Source: Vitrella brassicaformis
Taxonomy: Eukaryota; Sar; Vitrellaceae
NCBI GenBank assembly: GCA_001179505.1
Contig: CDMY01000248.1
Span: forward strand, 85,303-149,302
DNA length: 64,000 nt
Reading direction: 5' to 3'
Shown: positions 11,539 to 23,135 of the stretch, piece after piece
How positions within the stretch are numbered: position 1 is the first letter of the stretch
Layout of the letters: every line of letters begins with the position of its first letter
Notes under the pieces: model-generated
Databases searched by the model: none
Told to the model about the DNA's origin: nothing
What the model saw: only the letters and a program-made list of their open reading frames with translations
Program-made: the position numbers and the translations under genes

Positions 11539-13291
11539 TCAGCCACATCTCTCCATTTCCTTGATCCGTCTCAACACATTCAGCGTCGACTGCCCTCTCA
11601 CCATCAGGGCCTCAGCCCGCTCGCTCAGGCAATAGTCAGAGCCCTCGGGGACATCCCGCTGTGTCGATGCAGCAGGAGACGGGCGCTTCTTGGGAGTGGA
11701 CTTGCCGCTAGATTGCTCTGGCACACACACGTACACACACATACACAAACGTAGAGAGACGTCCAGGCCTGTGCACAAATGTGGTCATGTCTCTTCTTTA
11801 CTTTGGATCAGCTCGTGCGCAGCGCTGTCTCTGTCAAGATTTGGCGCCTCTGGGAGAGGCGGCGCGAGCAGCAGCACATCAGGCAGGTCGAATAAGACCA
11901 CGGCCTGCTCCATGCTCAGGAGCCGCAAGTGCTTGAGCGATACCAGCCCTCCCCTGTCTCTCTCCTCGGCCCCCCTCTCCTCCCCCTCCCCCAGGAGTAT
12001 CTCCAGCTGCCGCCGGCCGAGGATGCTCTCATCAAGCATCGTGACGATCCCTCGGGAAAGCAGCCTGAGACGGATGGTGGCCAGCGGGCTGTGCGATGAT
12101 GCCCTGGTGCTCCCTGTGCCCTCATCCATTTCCCTTTTCCCCCTCCGAATGGTGCAGGAGGGGAACGGGGTCGACGGCTGTGTTCCAGCTTCCCGCGCTG
12201 GAATGAATGACCGGGACAGCTCTCGCTGGAAGGTGACGAAGTGGTTGAACAGGGTCTCGCCTTCGACGCAGTGAGCGATACGGCCGCCTCGCGAGCCTTT
12301 CACCGCTTCCTTCAAGTCCTCGATGTCAAATGAATACTTGCTTCTAAGGGCGATCACGTATGCAGGCATCTCTCTCTCCGGCGAAAGCAGCGGGGTCAGT
12401 CCTTTGAGCAGCTGCGATGCGAGGGCGACATTCCACTGGTAGGCTCCAGTCAGCACACCGATGAGGTCGGCGGCATCCCAGCCCCGGTTTCTGTGGGTGT
12501 CTCCCTCCTTCAGCCCCCGCAGGCATGCTGATCGGAACACCAGCTCCACTGTGTCGGAGATGAGCCAATCCTCCCCGGCTTGTGTGAGGTGGAGACAGCC
12601 GATGAGATGGCCTAGGTAGACGCCGTCGGTGCAGAGGCCAGTGAGGACAGGCAGCAGATATGTGGAGAAGAGAACGGTGCGCTTGGGGGGAAGGGCTGGT
12701 GGGGGCGGGTAGGCTCGACGTGGCGGTTTGTTCCTCTGGTGGAGGTCCAGCAGCACTGAAATCAAACAAGAAAGAAAGAAAGATGCGGCCAGCTGCGGAT
12801 TTGCTGGTCTCTTCTTGCTTACGTGTGGTGAAGAGGGCCACTTCTGCCGGCTCGAAGTCGCACCATCTCAGCGCCTTGAGGAGCAGCGTTTTTCTCATCA
12901 GTGGTGGCGTTGAATGAAATATCTCGGCCAGCACGTCTGGCTGCGGCTTGACGATATCCAACAGCTGTTGGATCTGCCTGTCACCCCATCCCTCCGCATG
13001 CAGGACAAACGCCAGCCGCAGGGCCTTCTCAACATGAGCTTGGGGAGTGCTGTCGTCTCGCTCCCGCAACGTATCCACCAGCCACTGAGTTTCAAAGATC
13101 ATGCCCACAGAGACAAGCGTGCACAGCGTGAGCAGCCTTCTGTGCCTGCCGCATACTTGGGTCACAGAAGGGTCATCAGGAGGCCAGCGGCCTGTTCGCT
13201 GCCACGTCTGCAGCGTCTTGACAGTCTCCGAGAGCACGGACGACCGCCTGAAGATGCTGCCCAGAATCGTGCTGGTCGCCTTCCCCTCCAT
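11539..13291 (-). CDS. Unknown mostly helical protein
   Basis: Three exons on the minus strand. The first has its first ATG at 13291 and runs to about 12825, the second covers about 12760 to 11800, and the third codes a basic Ser/Pro segment and a helical tail ending at 11539. The Leu-rich, Arg/Glu-rich sequence looks like an all-helical protein; no catalytic motif, signal peptide or membrane span is evident and I do not recognise the family. It is convergent with the glycosyltransferase-like gene and divergent from the RRM gene. An upstream non-coding or short coding exon cannot be excluded, because open frame continues to about 13432 without ATG. Confidence 0.65.
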
Positions 13292-13460
13292 CACTGGAAT
13301 TATTATCCTGCACACAAGACAACTGCGCTCTGGGGGTGACTCTTTTTCCGGTGGGGCCACGCGCAGACTCACCAAATGACGAAAGGGCTCTACCACCTGC
13401 CCCTTTGGCCCTGCAACGCTCGAGAATGACACAGTTTTATGAGACGATCTTTCCCGGCTT

Positions 13461-13479
13461 AGCTCGCAGTCCAGCTCGC
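13461..13479 (+). promoter_or_regulatory. Paired AGCTCGC motif
   Basis: AGCTCGC at 13461 and again at 13473, 12 nt apart, about 130 nt upstream of the RRM gene start. The same pair occurs before other genes in this window. A promoter role is inferred from position and orientation. Confidence 0.45.
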
Positions 13480-13509
13480 AGACCGAGGCGCTTCACAAGT
13501 TGTGTTCAA

Positions 13510-13551
13510 CAGACGACGACCCTGAGTGTATCAGACGACGCCTGAGTGTAT
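13510..13551. repeat. Tandem direct repeat upstream of RRM gene
   Basis: Two copies of a CAGACGACG...CTGAGTGTAT unit, 22 and 20 nt, differing by a two-base indel. It lies about 60 nt before the start codon, so it may be in the leader or promoter. Confidence 0.7.
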
Positions 13552-13609
13552 CGAGTGTTATATCAACCGAAGATCTTGATCTTTCAGCCTTCTTTATGCG
13601 GCGCTAGTG

Positions 13610-15032
13610 ATGCGTCTTCCTGGCGCCTCGCGGTTCAAGTGGGGATGGGTGAAGCCCTACAAGCGGCGCACGGCCTCCCTCTGGCACTTCCCCGAGGTGA
13701 GTCCCCGCACCGGCCAGCCCATCGACTGGATGTACGATACGCCCAAGAGCGGCTACGAGGCCATCAAGGTATGGGGACCGCACACGCTGGAGCTCAAGGG
13801 TATGCCCATGGGCAAGACGCCGGAGTACATGCAGGAGCGCCTCCGCAGATTCTTCAGCAAGTACGGCCACATCCAGCACTGCAGGGCGCTGCCTCACCCT
13901 CTCGACCCCTACCAGTGTGAAGGGACGGCGTACGTCACCTTCCGCAATCGCTATGCGTCGCTCAAGGCCCTTCGTTCCCCTCTGCGTTTCCCCGACAGCC
14001 TGCACAATCACATAGTGCGGATGCGGCATCTCGACACCGACAAGGAGAACGACTGGCAATACATCTACAAGGTGCGGCACTACAACCACCAGATCCTCTC
14101 CATCACGAGGCAGCTCTACGCCAAACTCGCCCATGGCCCATGCCAGCTGAGCAAGGTCGCCGTCGGCCTCTACGAGCATGAGTACCAAGTGGGCAAGGAG
14201 TACAAGCTCGGCAAGCTGGGCGCCAAGCGGACGGCCGACCAGTCCATCATGCACCGCTTCAACAGCTGGGCCGCCTACCTGACCACCGCCCCCTTCTCGG
14301 ATCTCTTTGACGTGACGGGCAGCGACGCCGAGCACCCCTCACGGAGATGGGTGCGGCGGAAGATCGTCAGCGAGAGCTATCTGGAGAGGGCTCTGGTCAA
14401 GGCCGACATTGTGCTGTTCCACATGCTGGAAAGGGAGTGCACTGTGCACTGGCGCAAGGGGAAGCCGCCACTGCCTGAGTAAGCAAGCCACACAGTAAGT
14501 AGGACAGGAGGACAGACAGGGATGCATGTGTCGACGGGCTGTGTTGTGTCCGCCGTTGCAACCAGGTACGTCAAGAAGAACATCCTGTTCTGGGACCACA
14601 AGCCCCCCTTCATCGAGGAGCTGCAGATCTACTCGAGGCCAATCACCTTCTTCAGGCAAGCGGGGCGGGGAAGCGCAAGGCACGGAAGCCGTGATACTGA
14701 GGGTTCACACACCTGCCTATATATCGGTGCTGTCTGTGCTCTATTAGGATATACGACGAGAGTCATCTGTTCAAGCTTCGGCTCAAGCGGGAGAGGAACA
14801 AGAACAAGAAGGAGAGGCGAGCCGCCGTCAAGTGAGACAGACCACACAACACATATATACGGATGTCGTCGACGCGTCACCGTCGGTATTTCTTTCTTCT
14901 GTCTGTCTGGGTTTGTGCAGGCAGCAGCGTCAGATCCAGATGCAGCAGCAGGGCGTTACGCCACACGACCCTCTCCCACTTCCCTTTCAGCAGCCAGCGA
15001 CGAAGAGTCAGCCAGCAGTGGCTGCTACATGA
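13610..15032 (+). CDS. RRM-domain RNA-binding protein
   Basis: ATG at 13610. The first long exon has a basic Arg/Trp-rich start and then an RRM-like fold (about residues 60-140) with LELKGMP as RNP2-like strand and GTAYVTFRN as RNP1-like strand, followed by a long helical region unlike other known RRM proteins. Later exons code a conserved-looking stretch, a Lys/Arg-rich helix (14760-14830) and a Gln-rich tail ending at 15032. All junctions were phase-checked. The second intron (14656-14747) has a GC donor. RNA binding is well supported; the specific role is unknown. A ribosomal or RNA-processing role is possible given the basic ends. Confidence 0.78.
14656..14747 (+). other. GC-AG intron
   Basis: The donor is CAG|GCAAGC and the acceptor CTATTAG. 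Splicing joins AG+G into Arg and preserves the frame on both sides. No GT donor nearby gives an open frame. Confidence 0.7.
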
Positions 15033-15416
15033 ACTAATGTGCGAGGGAGTGTCTGCCCACCTGTCTGTCTGTGTGTACAGAGAGTGCTTGAGCTGGCTAG
15101 TACGGGCAGCCATGCATGTGCATGTTTTGATGAGCACATGTCTGTCTATCTGCCGATGTGGCGGGTTTTCCCGTCTGTCAGACTTGACACGTACGTTGGT
15201 TGCATCTGAATGAATGTGTTGGCTGCAAGGCCACGTGTTGAGCTCAATCCGTTCGTCCACACGTGTTGCGCACGTACACCCACACGTAGCGATCGATGAT
15301 GACACACATGCATGGCCCCGCCTCCTCGGCTGAAACGCAAGCTGCATTTGGCAAATCCAGCCGCGTCCTCAGACAACACACGGGCATCCAGCGTCGTATG
15401 CGTGGCCCCCACACAC
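15033..15416. other. Convergent intergenic region
   Basis: This lies between the ends of the RRM gene and the kinesin gene. It has CACGTG-type words and TGTC runs and nothing recognisable as a gene. Confidence 0.5.
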
Positions 15417-18400
15417 TCATTCGATTGCCTCATCTTCCGGCTCGTCAAACTTGGCTTCATCGGCGGCCTCTGCCTCCTGTGGGTGACACAAAGACACGAG
15501 CACACAAATAACAACACTTGCTTACAGCGTTGGTTGTTATGTACTCGTTTCTCAGTTTGTCACCTGTGCGGGCGGCGGTGCTTCTTCTTCCTCATCGAGT
15601 GTGACGGCCTCGCCCCTCTTGACTTTGTCAATCTTCTGCAGCAGTGAGTCGATCTTCTGCTTCAAACGCGCCACCTCCTTGCTCTCTATGTTCTTGGACG
15701 CCTGCAGATACATACGGGGAGAGGGAGATGCAGGTCCGTGCAGCTGACGTGTCCGTCGTTTCTGGGGGGTGGGGGGTGGCTCACGTCGTTGGTGATGAGT
15801 TTGACGCGTGACGCATACATGAGTGAGGTGACGGTCTCCTCCACGTTGTAGTCGGCGGGCGACACATTCACAAACATGAGAGTCTTGGCAGAACCACCTG
15901 CATGCACCAGGGGCCGACAGTCGCGCAGCACACGAGAGAGGCCGGCCCCACCAAAGCACATCCAGACGTGTGTCTCCATTCCACTAGCTCACCGAGGGAG
16001 TCGCTCATGAGTTGCGTCAGCTTGTGGTTTCGGTAGGGGATGAACGATTCGCCTGCATCAGAGACACCAGTGCGGGTGATTGTGATGGACATGGCCTTCG
16101 TGGTCGATGTTAGGTACCGGCCGAGAGCGCGGATATGACATCTCCGAGGGCTGACAGACTCTTGTTGATCTCACGGGCCTCAGCCAAACGCTCCTTGGTC
16201 GCATTCGTCTTGGACGCTGCGTGCATGCAGCCACATCGTACACACGCCCTGTCTGTGTCTCCCTGCTTCCTTCTTTCTGTGTCGTCACCTCTCTCTGAGC
16301 CTGCCAGATCGATGAATGACAGTTTGCCCGCCACTGTCTTGCCCGCCAGCGTGTCCTCGACGCGTGTGATGATCGAAAAGATCAAGTGGGACCGAGACGA
16401 CGTGGCATTCATCGACGTGGAGCCTGCACACAGACACAGCAGGCCTCTCGGCAATACACGCAGGCACTTGTCTCCTCCTCCTGACGTCCGCACCGGTGTG
16501 TCTGGCGTCGAGACCCCAGGCAAAGAGTTCCGAGAGTTTCGCGGCATCGTCGACGTCGCGCATGGTGATGTTCTGGACCTTGACCATGCCGCTGGCGTCC
16601 TTCTTGATGTCCAGTGAGGGCGGCTTGGCCTTCTGGTCCTTCGGCAACAACAGGTCCAGCAACTGATTGACCGATCACCAACAGAGACAGAGACAGAGAG
16701 GGACAATCCAATGTGTTTTTGTTCTTCGTTAGGCATTTGACCTGGTTGTTGTAGAGCTCGCACATGTAGCACTGTACGCCGACGTTGTACTGCTCAGGAT
16801 CGAACTTGGACAGGAGGTCGAAGAGCTCGCGGATGGCGCGCGGCGTGACACCCTCCAGGCCAGGTCCGCCACCCTGGATCGTGAACGTCTTGCCCGAACC
16901 TGTCTGGCCGTACGCGAATAGACACCTGCACACACACACACCAGAAGGGCGAGAGACACAAGCGATGCGGAGACGACACTGGCTTGCTTCGTGAATAGAA
17001 TCATGTGCCGGTGGATAGTAAGTAGCTTACACGTTGAAGCCATCGATGGCCGACTGGATCAGCCGTCTGGTGTCTTCGAAGACCTCCTCCTGTTTGCAGT
17101 CGGGCGGGAACGCACGGTCATACATGAAGTCTCGTGGACCCTGCAAAGCCACAGCGTAATGCAAAATTCGTTTTTGTGGCGCCGGTTGGGTCAGTCCAGT
17201 TCTTGTTGGCGCGTGCCTTGTTAGTGTCGACTCTCAGTGTGAACTCGTCGGTGCAGTCGACAACCATCTTGGAGCCCTTCTCGATCTCGTACTTGGCCAT
17301 TGGACGCACACGGCAATACACACGGATCTTGCCTGATAGAGAAGCAGCACACACCCACTGGTCCATTCAGGCTCCGTGTGCAGGTGGGTCATGATTGTCA
17401 CCCTTCATGTCTTCGATCTCATTGTAGTACTTCTTGCGCAGGAACTTCTCCTCCTGTTCACACGAGAGTCGGCCGACGGATGAGGCTGTCATGTGCATGT
17501 AGTGTCTGTTTCCGTGTGCTGACCTTGTACGCCTTGTCAAGGAAGACGTTCTCCTCCCTGAGTGTCTTGGTCTCCTTCTTTAGCTCCGTGAGCTCCTCCT
17601 TGACCGCTTGGGCCTCACCCGCCGTCTCGCGCAGCTCCTGATGACATACATACACAGGCAATGCCAGACAGCACTGTTTCTGAATGGCTGAACGCCGTCT
17701 GCTCTCGTTCCCGACCGTGAGCTCCTTCTGTAGTTTCTCTTCGCTGTGTCTGGTCTCTTTGAGGGCCTTCTTTGTTTCCTCGAGCTCCGACTCTGCCTTG
17801 GCGGCCCGCTCATTGGCCTTGGCCAGTTGGTTCTCGACCTTCTTCAAACTGTCCTCCGCACTCTGATGACACATAGAGACAGCAAAGGACGACAGTGCCG
17901 TGCCTCTGGCTGGTTGCGCATGGGATTGTGTCTCAAAGTCACCTTATCGGACTTGCTGATTTTCGCCTCGAGGTCTTTGATTTGTTTCTTGTAGCCCTGC
18001 TCCGTCTCTTTGAGTTTGAGCTCCATCTGCTTGAGGGCCTGGGGATCCGCTCCCTTGCCCGCCTCGGCCGTCTTTGCCTCCTTGACCCTCGTCTCCAGCG
18101 TCTTGGTCTTCTTCTTCTCGTCAGCCAGGGACTTCTCCAGCTGCCGGATCTTGGCCCTATCGGCGGCACTGCCGGCAGCAGCTCCGCCTACCGCAGCTCC
18201 TTTCGCAAGATCCGACATCAAGGCAGCCACCTCATCCTTCAGCTGCGGGACACATATGGGAGCGACGGATCGGTGTACTGGGCGCTGTCTCTCTAGTGTG
18301 GATCACTTACGGATTTGTTTTCTCGCTGGAGTGCTCGGATGCGCTCATTGGCTTCGTCGGGGAACTCTGTGTCCTCACTGCGAGACAAAGACAGAGAGCC

Positions 18401-21289
18401 GGCTAACATGTGAGCACGTATGCTGTTTCACTCACTCACCGCGGTGACTCCCTGGGTGACTCCCCCTCTTCAGTGACCTCCTCTCCCTTCCGTGGCGTCA
18501 CTAGTGTGGGCTCGCCCTCCTCTTCCTCTTCCTCAGCGCCCGCCTCACCCTCACCCTCGACCTCACCTTCCTCGCCCTCAGCCTTGGCCAATGCAGCACG
18601 AGCCTTCGCCCGTGCCACCTGAGCCGCAGCAGCTGCCTCCTCACCCTCACCTTCAACAGCCTCCTCACCCTCGGCAGCCTCCTCACCCTCCGCAGCCTCA
18701 CCTTCCCCAGCCGCCTCAACGCCCTCGCCCTCGCCCTCCCCTTCCCGTTCCCCTTCCTCCTCAGGCCGCTCCTTGGGTGCCTCCCTCGGTCGCTCTGGTC
18801 GCTCTTTCGGCTTCTCAACTACTACAGGGACAATAACCTCCGCAGATGGCTCGACAATCTCAGATGCGGCAGCCAACTCCCCAGACGGCTGCCGCAGTTG
18901 AGACAGTCGTGTCTGCACCGCTCTCTCAGCAGAAGGGGCCCTCTCAGGTCGGGCACGGGCTGCAGTTGCTGCTGCTGCGGCAGCGGCAGCCGCAGCAGCG
19001 GCCGCGACGACACGAGGTGGCGCCTCAGCTGCTTTGGGCTGCTCTTCGTCCACCACTTTTGCCTCTTCGACGGCCTTGGCGGTCGTGGGTGGCGCGGGTG
19101 TCTGTGGGGATGTGCCGAGAGCCTCCACATCGGACGGCAAAATCTGCACCTCCTGCATCTGGACCACAAGGTCCATCTGCAATCCTCGAATCTGACTCTC
19201 CAGCGCCGAGAACGCCTTGTACTTGTCCTTGATGGCCTTCTTGTCATCCTTCTCTGGCGGACGGCCGTTGGCCTTCTCAAATGCATCGATCCATCGCCGT
19301 ATGTCCTCCTGAACACCGTCACGGCGGACGAGCAGCTCGAACAGCGCTCCCTGTGTCTCGACGAGAGGCGCGAGTGAGGGCGGCAGAGCAGCTGCGGCCG
19401 CCTGGGCCTTGGGTGACAGCTCAGCGACAGTAACGGGCTTGGCAGGCTCAGGCACCGCCAGTGCAGGGGCAGTCGAGGGTCCAGGGAAGGACGGTGGCGG
19501 CCGGGTGAACTCCTCCTGTTGCCTGCGGATCTGCTCCTGGTGGTAGGCGGTAATCTCCTCAATGCGCTGCTCCACCTGCTTCTCTGCCTGCTTCTTCTCC
19601 ACCTCACGGCAGACCTGCTCCAGCAGACGTTCGAGCCACAGCTCCACCTGCTCGTCGCCGAGGGACTTGAGACGCCGCTCAACCGATACGCCGAATGTCT
19701 TGAAGAAGTCCAGGGGCTTTGCTTCTCTCTCTTCCTCTTCTGCTTCCTCCTGTATGGTGGCCAGGTCCTCGATGGTGAGGTTGTGCGACTTGCGGATGGA
19801 CTGGAAGCGGCGGCGAATCATCTCAACATTCCTCGCGTGCTCCGATACACGCTTCATCTCCGTGTCGTAGGAAGCTGCACAATCAGACAAAGGCGCCATG
19901 CTTTTGTTTGCCTGCCTCTTTTCACATGTGGGAGTGAGTCTCGTCTCACCTCTCATTGAGTCGAGCTCCTGTGTCTTCTCGTCTTCGATCTTCTGCATGT
20001 CGGTCTGGAACTGCATGGCGAGCGTTGCGTTTTCCTGCTGCAGCTCCGTCACTTGTCTGCGGAGGGCGGCGATTTGGTTCTGGAGGTTGGCTGCAAAACC
20101 CTCGTGCTCAGCCTTCTCGGCGGTGAGGACTCGGCGATAAGCCTTGATCTGCTCCTTGGCGCGCTTCTTGACCTCCCATAACTGTGGAGATGGGCGGAGA
20201 CATAGCAAGGCACTTATATGTGTGTGGGCAGTGCCTTTTGTGGATAGCGCACCAGGTTTTCAAAGTGGACTTTTGTCTTGTGGTCGATGATCTTGAAGCT
20301 GGACTCAATCTCGGCAACGATCTCAATGTGCTGCCGAAACAGACAAAGGGCATTAGTCCAAAGGCATGTCTCACCATATCAGACACACGTGTCTCTGTCT
20401 GCAGTACCTGTTTCTTCATACGTTCCATGTCGTGCATGACGCGTTGCAGCTGCCCCTTGGCCACCTCAGCGGGCAGGTAGGCCTCCTCGTCCACCATAGC
20501 CTCACCCGCCTCAGCATCCTCAGGATTCTCATAGATCTGGCCTGGAGTGAAGTTGACCATCCTCACGCCGTCCCGCGTGCTCACCTCCTCTCCCCCCTCG
20601 CCGATGACCGCCAGCTCGCCATTACGGGTGGCTGTGCCCTCGTCCCCAATCTCGACTATCGGTGCCAGCTCGGAAGCGGCGGCTGAACTGCCACGCTGGC
20701 CACGATAAGGGCTCTCCCGCTCTCTACCGAAAGAGTCGGTCTCTTCGTGTCGCAAATCAGTGAGAGAGGCTCCGGCATGTAGGTCGGGACGCATGTAGGG
20801 AGGCGTCTCGTCGGTGAGGTTAAGCTCCAGCTCCGGCGGCCGCCTGGGCTCCTCCTTCCTCTCCTCCACCACACCCGGCAACACGACATCCCTCCCCTGT
20901 TGGCTGGCGGGGCTCCCCGACGCGTCGTATGCCGGACTGCCCTCCCCATGCTCCGACGCGTCGTAACTGTCCCTTCCTGCGGCCTCCCCCTGCTGCTGTT
21001 CATCTCCCCAACCTTCCCGTGCAGCGTCGGCCGATGGATGGACCCTGCTCATTCCGTTGGTTGTAGGCAAGATAGCAGTGAAGGGCAGCTTGAGAGTGGT
21101 GATGGGGCTCGGGTCGTTGCCCTCGCGATGAGCGACGATGGACCGACGCCTGGCTACGTTGGCAGCAAACGTTGAAGAGGACACGGATTGGGCCCTCTGT
21201 TGGCTCCTCTCGGCTGTGTCGAGGAGGTCGGGTCCGGTTCCTTCGTCTGTAATCGAGACGCTGTGGAAGCGGATGGATCCTGCTATCAT
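15417..21289 (-). CDS. Kinesin-14-type motor protein with C-terminal motor
   Basis: ATG at 21289, stop at 15417. The N terminus (to about 20450) is charged and probably disordered. Long coiled coils follow (20420-19520), then Pro/Ala and a Glu/Gly-rich low-complexity block (19480-18440, including an Ala run near 18980), more coiled coil (18240-17420) and the neck [15 protein letters not shown] (near 17330), which marks a kinesin-14 motor. The motor has P-loop GQTGSGKT (near 16890), INKSLSALG (near 16160), DLAGSER (near 16305) and [11 protein letters not shown] (near 16010). A short coil and acidic tail end the protein. Kinesin-14s are minus-end-directed microtubule motors of spindle and cytoskeleton. 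No MyTH4/FERM domain was seen, so this is not a classic plant KCBP. Many short introns; family call is very secure. Confidence 0.92.
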
Positions 21290-21613
21290 ATACTCGCCGA
21301 CGCGCGGGAGAGCCTCAGGCGACTGCCGCCCCTACACCAAGGAGCATGCAGTCGACCTAGCCCTCAGAGAGCAGCAGCTAGGCAAGCCAAGCGCCGACCA
21401 ACTGACTGAGAGCTCGGGGAAAAGGGAAAGAGAGGAGACTTGAATGTGGTGGGTTCTTGGCCCATTTCAAGCTCGCAGTCTTAAGCTCGCCTTCAACAGA
21501 AGGAAATCGCTGCCGCTACAGAAGGAAGCCACAGAAAGGAGACAGCCAAAGACGGCGGCAAGAGGAGAGCTGTTGGTTTTGAGGCGAATAAGAGCGGGAT
21601 CTTGCCGGGATCT
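21290..21613. promoter_or_regulatory. Divergent promoter region (kinesin and membrane protein)
   Basis: Head-to-head spacer. The paired AGCTCGC motif at 21470-21490 faces the plus-strand gene. Confidence 0.45.
21470..21490 (+). promoter_or_regulatory. Paired AGCTCGC motif
   Basis: Copies at 21470 and 21484, 14 nt apart, about 125 nt upstream of the ATG at 21614. Promoter role inferred. Confidence 0.45.
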
Positions 21614-22606
21614 ATGTCGGAGCAAGCTGCAGTCAAGAAGTCCAGCCGGCGCGGCACTTCTCTGGATGAGATGTGTGCAAGAGCCAACAGCGAGAGGAGA
21701 GGGACGTTGCTTGCTTGCGCGTGGTGGCTGCATCGCGAGCGGACCTGTAGTGAGGCTCAGATGGTGCGGCTTGCTCGGGATGGTTTCGGGCTGATGTGCA
21801 CGAGAGAAGACGGCTCGACTACCAGCCACTTCCTCGCACTTCCCGAGAAACTGGAAGACACGGCTACTTATGCGGACCTGGAGCGGCAGCTGGACACCTT
21901 GTGGGCATCATGCAGCTGCTTCTCGTTCCCGAAGGGTGTGGCAGTGTTCTTTCTGCTCTTCACAACTGCAATGCTGCTGATAGCAGTTGTGGATTTCGTG
22001 TGGATTGGCGAGCGCAAGAGGGTTTCGTTCGGTCCAACCAAGACGATCCTGCGCACATTTGGCCCGCGCCCTGACCTCATCCTGTCTATTCTCTGCCTGA
22101 GCAACCTCCTGACCGCCTGTCTTGCCTACTTCTTCGCGGTGAAGCTGAGACTGTCGCTAGCGGCCCGTCTGTCGTGGTGCCTAGGAGGGCTCTTTCTTGG
22201 CTATCCAGTCATCACACGCTTGCTGATCCTGAAGCACCAAGTGAGAACGGGGGACCGACTTGACACGACCATGGGAAACCGGCGTGTGTGCTCTTCATTG
22301 TGTGACGCATTTGGACAGGTCGATCGCAACCCAGCTTACAAAACACCGAGTGTGACAACTCTTGCAATCCTGGTGAGATAGATGGCTGCTAAGCGAAATG
22401 CATCGAATCATGTTTCAGATGTGTGTGTTTTGTTCACTCTCAGGTTGCTTTGGCTGCGGCCGTTGTTGCCCTCGTGTTTGCCCTGCCGCCAGAGATGAAG
22501 GCTCAACTCATGATGCGCCTCGGTGCGATGTGGGACACGATTGTGGGCAATGCAGTGCAAAGGCACAACGACACGGCCACCGATCCCACGCACACATCGG
22601 AACTGT

Positions 22607-22608
<2 letters not shown>
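21614..22608 (+). CDS. Small multi-span membrane protein, unknown function
   Basis: ATG at 21614; one phase-checked intron (about 22373-22443); stop ending at 22608. An N-terminal soluble part of about 100 residues is followed by four hydrophobic segments: one in the exon around 21930-22000, one around 22070-22140, one around 22150-22210, and a last one built across the splice junction (ILVALAAAVVALVFAL). A short polar tail follows. No transporter or enzyme motif was recognised. The open frame running through the intron start, with TAG a few codons later, is expected for an intron. Confidence 0.65.
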
Positions 22609-22637
<29 letters not shown>

Positions 22638-23135
22638 AGGGGTGTGCATAGAATTAGCTGACTGGCTGCGATGCCTTCCTTTTTGAGGCAAGACTGGCTG
22701 ATTGCTTGCTTGTCACGTGCTCCACACACTGACCTTGCGAGATAACGTGGCGATTGTGTGTGTGTTGATTCCATCTGTCGACCGGCGAGCTACGGGTCAG
22801 GACCAGTGAGAGTGTGCAAAGAGTCGCTGTGCACTCACTCGTCATTTTGACAGGGGCTTGGCCGGTCGAGAGATGAATCTGATGCACACACACACATCAC
22901 AGTGGTCGCGAATGAATGCTGTTCTCCTTATGGCGGGCGATGCGTGCGGTGTATAGGCAAAGACGATGTCAATTCCGATTGGTATCTGTCAGTTGATTGT
23001 ACAATGGTGCCCTTTAGGCTGAGGACAGTACACGTACTTTGACCCAGGTATGAAAAATGAAGTATGGACACACATTCACTGTCCCAATAAAGCTCCACTC
23101 GAGACACATCACCAAAATACACACGAAAAACCATG
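22609..23135. other. Convergent intergenic region
   Basis: It begins with a GA run (about 22606-22635). The rest has no recognisable gene. Confidence 0.5.

Larger units (their letters stand above)
13292..13609. promoter_or_regulatory. Divergent promoter region
   Basis: Spacer between a minus-strand gene and the plus-strand RRM gene. It holds the paired AGCTCGC motif (13461-13479) and a tandem direct repeat (13510-13551). Confidence 0.5.

Noticed and set aside
18492-18836. Pro/His-rich plus-strand frame
   Set aside because: It is antisense to the Glu/Gly-rich part of the kinesin gene; low complexity alone keeps it open.
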